64,000 nucleotides of DNA, taken from positions 4,340,001 to 4,404,000 of the forward strand of contig JAPFFF010000003.1 in the NCBI GenBank assembly GCA_039105265.1. Direction: 5' to 3'. Positions within the stretch are counted from its first letter, which is position 1, and every line of letters begins with the position of its first letter. The notes under the pieces are model-generated. The model searched no databases, was not told the DNA's origin, and saw only the letters and a program-made list of their open reading frames with translations. Positions 18,691-29,499 of this stretch are shown in pieces. This DNA is from Tritrichomonas musculus (Eukaryota; Parabasalia; Tritrichomonadida; Tritrichomonadidae). A program made the translations under genes and the position numbers.

Positions 18691-20475
18691 ATGTCATCAT
18701 TTAAATTTGCGATTGTCACAGATACTCATCTTGGATATGAAGAATATGATCCAATAATCAAAGATGATAGTTTTGATGCTTTTAATGAAGCTCTTGATAT
18801 TTCGCAAGAAGAAAATGTTGATTTTATTCTTCACGCAGGAGATATGTTTGATGGGACAGCTCCATCACCGTCAACTATTGTTCGAACAAATAAAATTCTA
18901 CTTAATCATTCTTATACAATTCCAAACGACGATTCTCAATTAAATCCATATAGTTGTACAGATATTAATGGTCAAGAAATTAAAGTTAAGTTACCAATTT
19001 TTGCTATTAATGGAAATCATGACCAGCCATCAGGAAATAATCTAACCAGTGCTTGTGAAATTCCATCTTCATGTGACTTAATTTATTATTTTGAAAAATT
19101 TATTGATTCTCCAAAGATTCAACTTAAACCAATAATGTTTAATCGAGGAGATATTACTATTGCTGTATATGGCCTAAGTTATATTATAAAGGAGCATTTT
19201 ATTTCTCTGCTTAAAAATACTATTGATATGACTGGTAATCCAACACTTGTATTTGATAATCCCCCTCCTCAAGATGAAGATGAACAAAGTGGGCCTAAGA
19301 GATTTAATATATTGCTTTTACATCAAGATAGGCCAAATAGAGGCAACCAAAGTCTTGAAGTGACACATCGTCTTTCTAAAATATGTCCTTGGATGAATCT
19401 CATAATCTGGGGGCATGAGCATGATAATCAAACTGAAATCGAAAAAAGTTTTGGCCTCAATATTATACAACCAGGATCAACAATCATTACTCAATTTCGT
19501 AAATATGAAGAACCAAAGCGTGGTATCGATATTATCGAAATATCTTCAAATGAAGATGATATTAATTTTCGAAATATTGAATTAAAAACGCCGCGATCAT
19601 ATTTATATGATGAAATTGATTTAACTAAGATCAAAAATTTCAATATTTTTGAAACAAAGAAGAAAGAAAGTTTAATAAAAGAAAAAATCCAAGAGTTAAT
19701 TGATCAAAATACTAATGAGCAAAAACTTCCTATAGTTAGATTATGTATTATATCAAATCCATCGATTGTAATCAAAGATGTTCCTTACAAACAAGTATGC
19801 TACGAATTTACAGATAAAGTTGCCAATCCTAATTCAATCGTTTTTATTTCTAGAAGGAGCAATCCTGCTTCTGTTAAAGACAAAAATGCATTAGCTCCCA
19901 CTCCAACGATTGCTAAAGAGCCTGATTTTGGCACATCTCCATCAACTGTTGAAGAAAGCCTGACTGAATCCTTTTCCAAATCTCCTTTGGAAATTCTTCT
20001 TGTTGATACTCTCAACCAGTCGCTTACTGGATTCATTACACAAAATGATAAAGAAGTTTTTAAAAGGAATATTAGTGATCTTATAGAAGACAGAGTTAAA
20101 TACCTTATTGGTTTGGTATCTCAAGATGATGCTGGAATGACTCCTGATAAAGCTGCGGAATTTATTGAAAATAATAAGCAAAACTTCCCTTCATTTTCAA
20201 TTGCTGAACATATATCGCCACAGAGAACTACTAGAAAAGGAAAGAAAAATGATGACGACGACGGCATTGAAGATGATGATGACGACGACGATGTTGCAGG
20301 TGCAAGAGGTAGAGGACGAGGTAGAGGCAGAGGTAGAGGAGGAAGATCAAAAGCATCTGAAACAATTGTTGATGATAGTGAAGATAATGAAGAACCTCCT
20401 CCACCTCCTCCAAAGAGGACAAAGGTGCCAAGAAGGAAAGGGCCTTCTATTATGAGCATACTCAAAGAAGATTAA
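18691..20475 (+). CDS. MRE11: DNA double-strand break repair nuclease Mre11
   Basis: The 594-residue product carries the calcineurin-like phosphoesterase motifs of Mre11 in order: DTHLG (D11, H13), LHAGDMFDG, GNHDQPSG, LLLHQD and WGHEHD, followed by QPGSTI. These hold two metal ions for the nuclease that, with Rad50, processes broken DNA ends. The Mre11 capping domain follows to about residue 400. The C-terminus has a poly-acidic stretch (DDDDGIEDDDDDDD), an RG-rich stretch (six RG pairs) and a Pro run before KRTKVPRRKG. The RG stretch matches the GAR motif known from animal Mre11, where it is methylated and binds DNA. The ATG at 18691 opens directly on beta-1. Confidence 0.97.
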   Translation: MSSFKFAIVTDTHLGYEEYDPIIKDDSFDAFNEALDISQEENVDFILHAGDMFDGTAPSPSTIVRTNKILLNHSYTIPNDDSQLNPYSCTDINGQEIKVKLPIFAINGNHDQPSGNNLTSACEIPSSCDLIYYFEKFIDSPKIQLKPIMFNRGDITIAVYGLSYIIKEHFISLLKNTIDMTGNPTLVFDNPPPQDEDEQSGPKRFNILLLHQDRPNRGNQSLEVTHRLSKICPWMNLIIWGHEHDNQTEIEKSFGLNIIQPGSTIITQFRKYEEPKRGIDIIEISSNEDDINFRNIELKTPRSYLYDEIDLTKIKNFNIFETKKKESLIKEKIQELIDQNTNEQKLPIVRLCIISNPSIVIKDVPYKQVCYEFTDKVANPNSIVFISRRSNPASVKDKNALAPTPTIAKEPDFGTSPSTVEESLTESFSKSPLEILLVDTLNQSLTGFITQNDKEVFKRNISDLIEDRVKYLIGLVSQDDAGMTPDKAAEFIENNKQNFPSFSIAEHISPQRTTRKGKKNDDDDGIEDDDDDDDVAGARGRGRGRGRGRGGRSKASETIVDDSEDNEEPPPPPPKRTKVPRRKGPSIMSILKED

Positions 20476-21046
20476 TTAATTCATCACCATATGCAAAAGT
20501 GGGATAAACATGTGAAAAAAGATATTGACATCTTTTTCAGTTTGTTTTTGATTTGATAAATATTATTTGATCTCATAATTTACCATTTTCTTCTTTATTT
20601 TTAGTGATCTCAAAAACGAGATAAATTTTGAATTAAAAACGTGTTTTTATTAAAAAACGTATATTTACATCCAAATAGTAATATCTCAATGAATATTTGA
20701 AATTTTAGCTAATTATTCTTTTTATATTTTATATAATACGATGTTTTAAATAATATGTTTTATTATTTTCCATTTATATTCCGAGATAATTGTCAAATTT
20801 TTACTTTGAAAAAGTTTATAAATTTTTTAATTTAATAAAAAATATTCGTATATCAATTGATATTTTTATTTTTATTAATTTTTTTGTAAAATAATAATAT
20901 AAAAATAAAAGAAGTTTATTTTTATTTCTTATTCCATGATTCAATATTTGAAGAGTGCGTTTTTTATATTTTTTACCCAAAAAAAAACTCCAGAAATATT
21001 TGTTTGTTAAAACGGTCAGAAATACGTTAACATACGAGGTAAAATA
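20476..21046. other. Intergenic stretch, nothing recognised
   Basis: 571 bases of very AT-rich DNA between Mre11 and the radial spoke gene. Only local A/T repeats were seen; no RNA gene or terminal repeat pair stood out. Confidence 0.4.
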
Positions 21047-22171
21047 ATGGATCCGAAATACACCTTTCAAGCAAACGCCAGACCTATCCAAGATAGGGCT
21101 AGGTACAGAGAAATACCATTAGAACCAACCCAACAAACATGTAATATTATTGTTGATCCTCGTATTAAACATGGTTCAACATATAATCGAAGAAATATTC
21201 TTACAGAGCAAGTGACAAGAATTACGTCATATCCAAGACGAAAAGTTAATCGATCAGGTGATGAAGAATTCGAAACTCTTAAAGAAGGTTATTCAGAAGC
21301 TTTAGTTCAAACCGACGATTTTGATGGAAACGTTATTATTATCAAACACGAAGAATCAGTAGGTGTCCAAACCGATCCTTACACAGAAAAGCCAATAATT
21401 CATAGAAAACCTGCTCCTTTACGTGCCGTTGGAGTCAAGACTAATGTTCCTGGAACTGAATTATTTGATTTTGAAGTTCAAGTTAAACCATTTGTAACAA
21501 CTCTTGTTCAAAAAGCGCTTACGCAAGCGGCAATGGAATACCAGGAAGAAGAAGAATTGAAATACATGCAGATTTATCTTAATGCATTTAAGCATACAGC
21601 GCAAAAAGAAGCCGAAGCAATCAAAAGACTCGAAGAAGCTGAGCTCAAGAAATACCAAGAAAAAGAAGCAATTGTTGCAAAAAGGTTGGCTGTCGAAAAT
21701 GGTCAACTGGAAATGCGTGCAAAAGTTCTTGCACGAGGATTCGCTGAATGGTTTGTTTGGGATATTCATAACGATGTTATTGATCATCTCCAAAAGAAAG
21801 GCTACTTCTATGATGAAGTTCAAGCTGATATCGAAAAGAATTATTTGCCATGGCTATCAGAACAAGTCGATGCCGAGCTTGTAAAGCCATCTATTCCTCA
21901 GGCTTTATTCGACAAAGCAAATCAAACTGCTGTCGAAATTGCAGATAGAGCAGCAAATCAGATTGAAATAGATACTCAGATAATAAATGATCAGAAAGAA
22001 GTGAAACAGATAAGTCTTCTCCGGTCAATGATCGGTGAAGATAGAGTAGCAAGCAAGATTAGAGAAGCAAAGAAAATGAACTTGCTAAAGAAGAATGATC
22101 AGGATCAAGAAAATCAAGAAGAAGAAGAAGAAGTATCTTCTACAGATAATCAATCTGAAACAAATACTTAA
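21047..22171 (+). CDS. RSPH3: Flagellar radial spoke protein 3
   Basis: The 374-residue product matches radial spoke protein 3, the dimeric backbone that anchors each spoke to the axonemal doublet. Visible family features are the N-terminal NIIVDPRIKHGSTYNRR segment, paired VQTD motifs (ALVQTDDFD, VGVQTDPYTEKP), a long central helix rich in Glu/Lys (residues ~160-225), and the AEWFVWDIHNDVIDHLQKKGYFYDEV region that includes the amphipathic helix binding docking domains. The C-terminal tail is polar and acidic. The ATG at 21047 gives a start close to the first conserved segment. Its presence fits a flagellated trichomonad. Confidence 0.95.
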   Translation: MDPKYTFQANARPIQDRARYREIPLEPTQQTCNIIVDPRIKHGSTYNRRNILTEQVTRITSYPRRKVNRSGDEEFETLKEGYSEALVQTDDFDGNVIIIKHEESVGVQTDPYTEKPIIHRKPAPLRAVGVKTNVPGTELFDFEVQVKPFVTTLVQKALTQAAMEYQEEEELKYMQIYLNAFKHTAQKEAEAIKRLEEAELKKYQEKEAIVAKRLAVENGQLEMRAKVLARGFAEWFVWDIHNDVIDHLQKKGYFYDEVQADIEKNYLPWLSEQVDAELVKPSIPQALFDKANQTAVEIADRAANQIEIDTQIINDQKEVKQISLLRSMIGEDRVASKIREAKKMNLLKKNDQDQENQEEEEEVSSTDNQSETNT

Positions 22172-22536
22172 GAACTCTTTTCTTATTGTCCAATGCGATT
22201 TGTTCATTTATTTTTTGATTATACAATTCAGTTACAAATAAATTAAATCAATTTTTATTAATAAAATGAGTAAAATATAATATTTGCTTTAACATTTCGT
22301 ATCTTTTTGCATTTTAATTGGATTCGATCTACAGCATATTTATGAATAGCTGAGTTTGATAATTATACAACTTTTCACTTACGATAAAATGAAAAATAAG
22401 TGATTGATGTGTTCTGTGAATATTTTAAATTTTAGACTTTTTCATTTGATGAATTATATGAATGCATTAAAAAAAAAATAATTGCAATAGAAACTAATAC
22501 ATATCTACGAATAGAAAATATAATTAATATTAAAGC
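22172..22536. other. Intergenic stretch, nothing recognised
   Basis: This gap separates two convergent genes. It is AT-rich with no visible repeats or RNA gene. Confidence 0.4.
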
Positions 22537-23742
22537 TTAGTACATAATTGATTTGAGATCATCAATATATGATCTTACATACTGAATGATAGAAGAGCCT
22601 GTTGTTGAACCTGCGTCACCAATAAACAACCAAGTACTCGTTGCTGTCAATCCATACTTTGTTTTGAATGTCTTTCCGATAAGTTTTGTGGATTGGCAGT
22701 AAAGACCTCCGTTTGACCAATTGAATAAGAAAGCAGCAATTGGTGATATTTCTGGAATAAGAGAAATATTTATAGCGAAAGCGAAGCAAAGCAGCAAGAA
22801 GTAAAAAACAGGATGAATGATCTTCTTTTTATCCATTACTCTTCTTGAGAAAAAGTCTCCACAGAAGCCGAAAACGTTATATATTGCTATGAACCAATCG
22901 TGTGAAATTGTAACTTTGAAAAGTTTAAAAGTAACCCGTGATGAATAAGCATATAAAATACATCCTGGATTGAACATTGAAAGGCAGACCATGTTGATAA
23001 GGAAAATAAGAGAATGGGCCCATATTTTAGGAAACCACTTGCCAATTTCTTTTAAGTCGTGGCCAAATTGTTTAAGATCAAATTTTTCGGCTTCATGTTC
23101 GATATTTCCCGCGGCAGGATAAATTGTGCAGAGATAAACAATAATTGAAATGAATGCCATACATGCTGTAGCTATGTAGAATATTTGGAATGGAACGCCA
23201 CATGCCATTAGTAAAAATCCGATTATTGTTATTGTTGCAACGCCAGCTGGCATAGCTAGAATAACCCACAATCGAGTATTCCCAAAATGGTTTGTAATGC
23301 TGAGCATATTTGGGCCATATGTTCCTTCACAAATACCAATGAATGAGTAGCAAACAAATACCCATGCAACGTGAGGTGTTGTTTTTGAAAATGAAAAATA
23401 GGAAAGAAGAGACATTCCAATAATATCTGAAGCTAATGCTGCAATAATTCTGTTTCTTGGAGATAAGCATCCAAATATAATATTATGTCCAAAAACTCGA
23501 AAAATTAAGTTGAAGAAGTAAACGAATGAAACGCCATAACCATAAATTTTTGAAAGTTTAGTTCCAGAAACGCCTTCAGTGAGACCAAATACTAATGATA
23601 AATTTCTTTGTAATGCAAAGCAGCATGCATATCCCATAAAAACAGGAAAAGTAATTAAAAATGCACTATAATATGTTTTTTCTTTGATTGTTTCTGAAGT
23701 ATTAGATGCTAGAAGTCTTTCTTCTTTCAAAGAGTCAATCAT
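22537..23742 (-). CDS. Polytopic carrier of major-facilitator type
   Basis: The 401-residue product has a short charged N-terminus and about 10-12 hydrophobic helices. The first half (FPVFMGYACCFALQRNLSLVFG, SFVYFFNLIFRVFGHN, FVCYSFIGICEGTYGPNML) is set off from the second by a loop with KFDLKQFGHDLKEIGKWFPK. The early charged loop SPRNRIIAALASD sits where MFS proteins have their helix 2-3 motif. Length and layout fit the MFS; an equilibrative nucleoside transporter or CLN3-like protein is the alternative. The substrate cannot be read from sequence. The ATG at 23740-23742 is the first in frame. Confidence 0.6.
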   Translation of the reverse strand: MIDSLKEERLLASNTSETIKEKTYYSAFLITFPVFMGYACCFALQRNLSLVFGLTEGVSGTKLSKIYGYGVSFVYFFNLIFRVFGHNIIFGCLSPRNRIIAALASDIIGMSLLSYFSFSKTTPHVAWVFVCYSFIGICEGTYGPNMLSITNHFGNTRLWVILAMPAGVATITIIGFLLMACGVPFQIFYIATACMAFISIIVYLCTIYPAAGNIEHEAEKFDLKQFGHDLKEIGKWFPKIWAHSLIFLINMVCLSMFNPGCILYAYSSRVTFKLFKVTISHDWFIAIYNVFGFCGDFFSRRVMDKKKIIHPVFYFLLLCFAFAINISLIPEISPIAAFLFNWSNGGLYCQSTKLIGKTFKTKYGLTATSTWLFIGDAGSTTGSSIIQYVRSYIDDLKSIMY

Positions 23743-23905
23743 TTTAACCTAAATTTCAGTTTAATTCAAACAAAATCAATCTAATTGAATTTTAAGTTAA
23801 TTCAATTTCAATAAAAAAAAACATTTGAAAAATAAAGAATAACTTGGATTTAAAAAAATCTAATAACAACATTTAATATAAATACAAACAGATAATATAT
23901 AATAA

Positions 23906-26617
23906 TTATTTTCTATGGCTGGACTGCAATTCAATTGTGCCAGCATTAACAATAAATTTCAACAGCAAATCATTCAAATCTTCCAAAAGAATCAGTTGTT
24001 TTTCTGACAAATCAAGCTTCATTGGTACATTTGATCCTCTTGCAATTAATCCAAGCGCAAATTGAAGTAAATCTAGCAAGTTTCTCATTTCTCCATAAAG
24101 TGTTGAAGGCGGATAGTTCATTTGAAAAGTTTGATCAGCATGTCTAACTTGAATTATTAATTGTGATCGTACCCAAGAATCCAGTGTAGTGGTTGATCGT
24201 CGAAGGCCTTCAAACCATTGGCTGAACTTTGTCCAATGTGATCTTATCATTTGTCTAGATGCCTCCGATGTTTCAAATGACATATCATTATCAAAAGGAA
24301 CATCAATTGAATAAAAATGAATATTCATTTCATCCATTGCTCTCATAAAGCCATCAAGTGAAACATCGCCTCCTTTTCCTGAAATAACTCTAGACTCACG
24401 ATAAAACTCCATAACTTGTTCAAAACTACCTTGAAATCCTAGGCTTTGAATAATTGATATAAAAATTTCAAGGACAATAGGAGTTTCGCCATCAGTTGAA
24501 TATCGTTTTGATTGTAGCATAAGTTTCACTGCTTCTCTTCTTTTTTCTCTTTCGCTTGAATAAAACTTAATGAAGAGATCTAAAAACACAGCGTAATCAA
24601 TTTTTCCCTTATCTACGAATTTTTGTGCATCATCTGCAATCAATGATGATATTGGTGAGAAAGCTCCAAGAACGCGATCCATCAATTCAGTACATTTCTT
24701 ATAAGGTACCAATATGTTTGGAGGATCTGATGATTGTACTAGGGGGAGGCCAACAAGTCCATGTCTCATTTCCAGGAAGAATGTTAATTCATCTAATGTC
24801 AATTTTTCCACAAGAAAATCATAAAATAATCGGATTTCAATGCTTTCAGAATTTTGAATTGACTCCCACAATTTTTTGCATAAATGTAGAGAAGTACCTA
24901 TTCTTTTATCATCTTTATAAAAAAAACTAACAATAAATTCTGGAAGCCTCATTAATGGTCGATTTGAACGTTGATTCCACTTATCTTGAAGATATTTGGC
25001 TTGCATAATTTTTCTAATTGTACAAAATACGTTTTTTTCTTCAATTAAATGAGCAGGAAAAGGAGTTGAAATGCCACGTGAAAAAAATTGAAGAAAACGA
25101 GGTTCTTTGATTCTGGCATTTCCAGCATAGCCATTATCTTGTCCTTCAATTTGATTCAAGCATTCAGCAACCATCATTACCTTATCTACTTTTTCTTCAA
25201 TAATTCGTTCTGTCTTTGTAAAATCTCCTTGAAGAAGTTGCATCTCATCTTCATCAGATTTTTTGTCACTGGACAACATTGAGTCACCTGTTGAATTTTC
25301 TATAAATTGACTTAATATTGAACTGACTTTGCATAATTTTTGATGAACACTGATAAAAGGTGTAGTATTACCAAACCTAAATGAATGACTACTTTTATTT
25401 CGTCTAGGTTTGGATTGCCTAACTGGTGTTGTAAATTTTTCTGATTTATTTGGAGTTGAGTTTTGAATTGCATCAGGTTGCTGATTAACCATTGGTGAGC
25501 TGTAATTTTTTAATTCTGATAAGGTTTTTTCTTTCTCATTTGGTTGTGAGTCTGATTCGGAATCTGAGTCACTTTCTTGGCATGCTTCAAGATCAGCTTT
25601 CAAAAAAACAATCTGTCGTTGAAGTTGTTCGTTTTTGTCTTGTGCTGCTTGAAGTTGTTGTCGTAGTTCTGTACAGGCTTCTTCAGCTTGTTTTTTACTG
25701 TCTGAAATTTCTTGATATTGAGCTTTCCATTTGTTAATCGCTTCTTGAAGTTGTAGATTTAATTCTTCTTTCTTTTCTGCTCGAGAATTTGCTGTGTTTA
25801 ATTGATTTTTTAATTCTTCTAATGTTAAATAAACAGCATCACTCTGAAAATCAAGAAATACATGGTGTAATGCTTTGACATGGTTTTCAAGTTGAGTCTT
25901 TTGTTCTAAAAATTCTTTCATATTTTCGTCAAATTCATTCATTTTTGCTTCCAGTTTTTCTTGAGCTTCATTAATTTTACTTTGGCATTCGGCTTCGGCT
26001 TTCGCAATTCGATTATTGGCTTCTTCCTGGGCTTTATTGCGATCTTCTTCTGCCTTAACCGCGATTTCTTTCAATTCAATAATCCTTTTTGCTGATTTCT
26101 GTGAGTCATCGTCTAGTATTTGAAAAATTTGAGCGTAAACGTTTCGAGATTTTTCAAGTAATTTTCCTTGACCAAGATTTAATACTCTAAATTGACTGAC
26201 AAGTTCATCTAGAAGCATGTCATTAACAGCTTGTAGTCTTTGAGCTAATTCAACACCCTTGTATCCTGACACCATTTCGATATTTTTTTCAAACTTATAA
26301 TCTAAAATTCTTACATCGTCACGAGTAGGAGATTTATCTCTAGTTACAATCTCGTTTGAAGCCCATGTTGAATCAGAAAGTTTTTTCGAATAACATCCAT
26401 CTTTTTTCGAAAACCTTTCCACACTTGGCTGTCCAGCAATTGCTGTGCTTGGCCGAGGTGGCAAAACTGTTCTTCTGATTTTAATTGGTTGAGTATCAAA
26501 AGGGAGAGAAGGCGTTTCGATTTGTACTGGTGTTTTTGGTCTTTTTTTCACTTGTTCAGCATGGCCATCTCGTCCTTTCAGAGGAATTGTTGCTATAAGG
26601 TCGAGAGGATTAATCAT
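23906..26617 (-). CDS. TSNAXIP1-like ciliary coiled-coil protein
   Basis: The 903-residue product has a basic, Pro-rich N-terminus (residues 1-85), then a segment around 110-160 (LQAVNDMLLDELVSQFRVLN, LEKSRNVYAQIF) that resembles the translin-associated factor X-interacting protein N-terminal domain. A long coiled coil (~165-350) follows. A Ser/Asn-rich linker leads to a helical second half with EF-hand-like elements (GKIDYAVFLDLFIKFY, GGDVSLDGFMRAMDEMN) and a helical C-terminus. TSNAXIP1 relatives occur in ciliated eukaryotes and have been linked to motile cilia. Together with RSP3 three kilobases away it marks flagellar content; there is no sign of co-transcription. The ATG at 26615-26617 is used. 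Confidence 0.75.
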   Translation of the reverse strand: MINPLDLIATIPLKGRDGHAEQVKKRPKTPVQIETPSLPFDTQPIKIRRTVLPPRPSTAIAGQPSVERFSKKDGCYSKKLSDSTWASNEIVTRDKSPTRDDVRILDYKFEKNIEMVSGYKGVELAQRLQAVNDMLLDELVSQFRVLNLGQGKLLEKSRNVYAQIFQILDDDSQKSAKRIIELKEIAVKAEEDRNKAQEEANNRIAKAEAECQSKINEAQEKLEAKMNEFDENMKEFLEQKTQLENHVKALHHVFLDFQSDAVYLTLEELKNQLNTANSRAEKKEELNLQLQEAINKWKAQYQEISDSKKQAEEACTELRQQLQAAQDKNEQLQRQIVFLKADLEACQESDSDSESDSQPNEKEKTLSELKNYSSPMVNQQPDAIQNSTPNKSEKFTTPVRQSKPRRNKSSHSFRFGNTTPFISVHQKLCKVSSILSQFIENSTGDSMLSSDKKSDEDEMQLLQGDFTKTERIIEEKVDKVMMVAECLNQIEGQDNGYAGNARIKEPRFLQFFSRGISTPFPAHLIEEKNVFCTIRKIMQAKYLQDKWNQRSNRPLMRLPEFIVSFFYKDDKRIGTSLHLCKKLWESIQNSESIEIRLFYDFLVEKLTLDELTFFLEMRHGLVGLPLVQSSDPPNILVPYKKCTELMDRVLGAFSPISSLIADDAQKFVDKGKIDYAVFLDLFIKFYSSEREKRREAVKLMLQSKRYSTDGETPIVLEIFISIIQSLGFQGSFEQVMEFYRESRVISGKGGDVSLDGFMRAMDEMNIHFYSIDVPFDNDMSFETSEASRQMIRSHWTKFSQWFEGLRRSTTTLDSWVRSQLIIQVRHADQTFQMNYPPSTLYGEMRNLLDLLQFALGLIARGSNVPMKLDLSEKQLILLEDLNDLLLKFIVNAGTIELQSSHRK

Positions 26618-26880
26618 TTTAGATGTGTCGGTTTATTAAAATTTTCATTATTAACGATTTTTTTTCAATTGAAATTTTTTTTAACAATCGTTAATGATGC
26701 CCAATTCAAGTCAATCAAGTGCTTCAATAAACATAGTTGAAGATATACAATATCCTAAAATCCAAAGAAAATGATTAGATTATTTTTTGAAAAAAAGACA
26801 AATTAAAAGATAATTTAAAAAAAATAGAAAAAAATATTGATTTAAAAGAAATATTTATTTATAACTATTTATTTTGTATT

Positions 26881-27297
26881 TTAGTTACGTTCACCGCGGA
26901 TTCTTTGTGCAAGTTGAACATCACGTTCCATGATTGTAACACGGTTTGCATGGATAGCGCAAAGGTTTGTATCTTCAAAGAGACCAACAAGGTAAGCTTC
27001 TGATGCTTCTTGAAGAGCAGCGATAGCTGATGATTGGAAACGAAGATCTCCACGGAATCCTGAAGCGATTTCACGAACAAGTCTTTGGAATGGGAGTTTA
27101 CGAATAAGAAGATCTGTGCTCTTTTGGTACTTTCTGATTTCTCTGAGTGCGACTGTACCTGGTCTGAAACGATGTTGTTTCTTTGCACCTTGTGAATCAA
27201 CGACTGGTGTTGATTTACGGGCAGCCTTAGCACCGAGTGATTTACGTGGTGTCTTACCACCAGTTGATTTACGAGCAGTTTGCTTTGTACGAGCCAT
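26881..27297 (-). CDS. Histone H3
   Basis: The 138-residue product is a core histone H3: [15 protein letters not shown]-terminus with K4, K9, K14, K18, K23 and K27 kept, then the histone fold with [20 protein letters not shown] and [16 protein letters not shown]. It is two residues longer than animal H3 because of an extra pair in the [15 protein letters not shown] segment, which shifts the position equal to K36. It ends RIRGERN instead of RGERA. The core is diverged in several usually fixed places (ASGFRGDL for QDFKTDL), a level of change familiar from parabasalid H3. It is transcribed away from H4 out of a shared 338-base promoter. Confidence 0.98.
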   Translation of the reverse strand: MARTKQTARKSTGGKTPRKSLGAKAARKSTPVVDSQGAKKQHRFRPGTVALREIRKYQKSTDLLIRKLPFQRLVREIASGFRGDLRFQSSAIAALQEASEAYLVGLFEDTNLCAIHANRVTIMERDVQLAQRIRGERN

Positions 27298-27941
<644 letters not shown>

Positions 27942-28239
27942 AAGTATCTTATATGAAGGTAAATACAATTGTTTATTTTTTTATGTTTTTTTTATTTATT
28001 CTTTTGAATTCTATTTAATATCATTATTTGTAATATTGCAACTTCATATTCATTGTTTGAAATATAGTAAATTCTGCTTTTAAATGCTGTCTCTTGAATA
28101 ATAGGTGTTAATAAGGAGGATAAACGAATTGTTTCACGTTTACTTCAACTAAAATTCTTTTCAAATATTTGAATTGAAGGATTTATAATTCGTTTATTCA
28201 AAAATTCAATATTCTTTTCAAATATTTGAATTAAAATAT
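27942..28239. repeat. Repeated AT-palindromic motif upstream of the PAP2 gene
   Basis: The 22-mer ATTCTTTTCAAATATTTGAATT occurs at 28154-28175 and 28211-28232; only a shorter core is quoted elsewhere. Each copy contains the palindrome TTCAAATATTTGAA. An 11-base inverted pair, ATAAACGAATT at 28120-28130 and its complement at 28187-28197, lies around the first copy. The second copy ends eight bases before the ATG, so the pair may be a promoter element; no function is shown. Confidence 0.5.
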
Positions 28240-29145
28240 ATGGAATGGAATAAAACTTTGAACAAAGTAAACAAAATATTCAATAAATTTGGGATTTATG
28301 ACTGGATCATTGTTGCTATAGTACTGTCGACTGGTCTTAAAATTAGCATGATGCCAATTCATTCCGATTTTAAACCATATATTATATCCTACATTGATTT
28401 CCCTCATAGAACATCAACCATACCATATGAAAGTTTATGTATTTTAATTTTTGGGGTTGGTGGCCTCATTACTATAATTATCTGGGTCATGTATGAATCT
28501 TCTTTAACACCAATGTTATCAAAATGTCTTGCAGCTTATTATTTTTCAATCAGTCTCACGATATTTGTCGAATCTGGACTCAAATACTATGTAGGGCGAC
28601 CACGGCCTGATACGCTTTCAAACTGCCAAATTAACATTAATTCATCTGTTTCTTTCCAGCAATGTGCCCAAGTTCTCAGTAGCTATTCTGCTTCAGATCA
28701 ATTTTTATCATTTCCAAGTGGCCATGCAGCAGAATCAATGGCATCATGTGTTTTTATTTCTCTTTTATTAACTAAAATTCTTTATTCATCAAATGAAGAC
28801 TCAAAAACAAATTCAAAAGAAAATTATAATTCTTCGATTCAATCAATCAAAGGAGTGCAATATAATCAAGTAAATAGTAACAATGAAAACTCTTTTGTAG
28901 TCCAAATAAAAAATGATAATCCTGATTCAGTATTTTCAACATCTTTGTTAGTCTTCTTACAAATTTTACCAATTGGATTTGCCATATATGTTGCTTTTTC
29001 TAGAATTTGGGATAGAATGCATCACACTGACGATGTCGTAATGGGAATGATTCTTGGAGCTTTAGTGAGTAAAATTACATTCAATGCTTTTGATTTTGGA
29101 ACAAAAAATGATTTCAACGAAGACCTTCCGGCTTCGGATTTTTAA
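28240..29145 (+). CDS. PAP2-type lipid phosphatase (LPP family)
   Basis: The 301-residue membrane protein has the three PAP2 phosphatase motifs: KYYVGRPRPD (KX6RP), FPSGHAAES (PSGH) and SRIWDRMHHTDD (SRX5HX3D). It has about six hydrophobic helices. A polar 55-residue insert rich in Asn and Ser lies between the PSGH helix and the next helix. Members dephosphorylate phosphatidate, lysophosphatidate or similar lipids on the lumenal or outer face. All catalytic residues are kept. The ATG at 28240 gives a short cytoplasmic N-terminus before helix 1. Confidence 0.93.
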   Translation: MEWNKTLNKVNKIFNKFGIYDWIIVAIVLSTGLKISMMPIHSDFKPYIISYIDFPHRTSTIPYESLCILIFGVGGLITIIIWVMYESSLTPMLSKCLAAYYFSISLTIFVESGLKYYVGRPRPDTLSNCQININSSVSFQQCAQVLSSYSASDQFLSFPSGHAAESMASCVFISLLLTKILYSSNEDSKTNSKENYNSSIQSIKGVQYNQVNSNNENSFVVQIKNDNPDSVFSTSLLVFLQILPIGFAIYVAFSRIWDRMHHTDDVVMGMILGALVSKITFNAFDFGTKNDFNEDLPASDF

Positions 29146-29499
29146 ATTTATCATTTAATACAAAGCATTATGTTTGGATATTTGTTTAATAATATAAATT
29201 CTAATACCTTTGACTATTATATTAATGTAATATATTTCTAGATTATTAATAAAAATTATATTTAATGTTTTTTTCGTGATTAATTCTCAAATTTCTTTTG
29301 AAAAAGTTACAATATCATTAGATTTGTGTATTTTTCATATCAAATGATGGAATTGATATTTCGTGAGCATTTGGAAATGAAAGCAGAATATCTATTTGGA
29401 ATTATAAATGATTGAAATGATGATTTTATTGTAAAGAACTATAATAGAAATGTTTAATCACCAAAAAAGCTCATTTAAAATTAATAAATGGAAGTTTGT
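29146..29499. other. Intergenic stretch, nothing recognised
   Basis: AT-rich DNA between the PAP2 gene and the fossil. No coding signal or clear repeat was seen. Confidence 0.35.

Noticed and set aside
20121-20465. Ser/Pro-rich frame antisense to the Mre11 tail
   Set aside because: It is the reverse reading of the acidic and RG repeats; no independent evidence.
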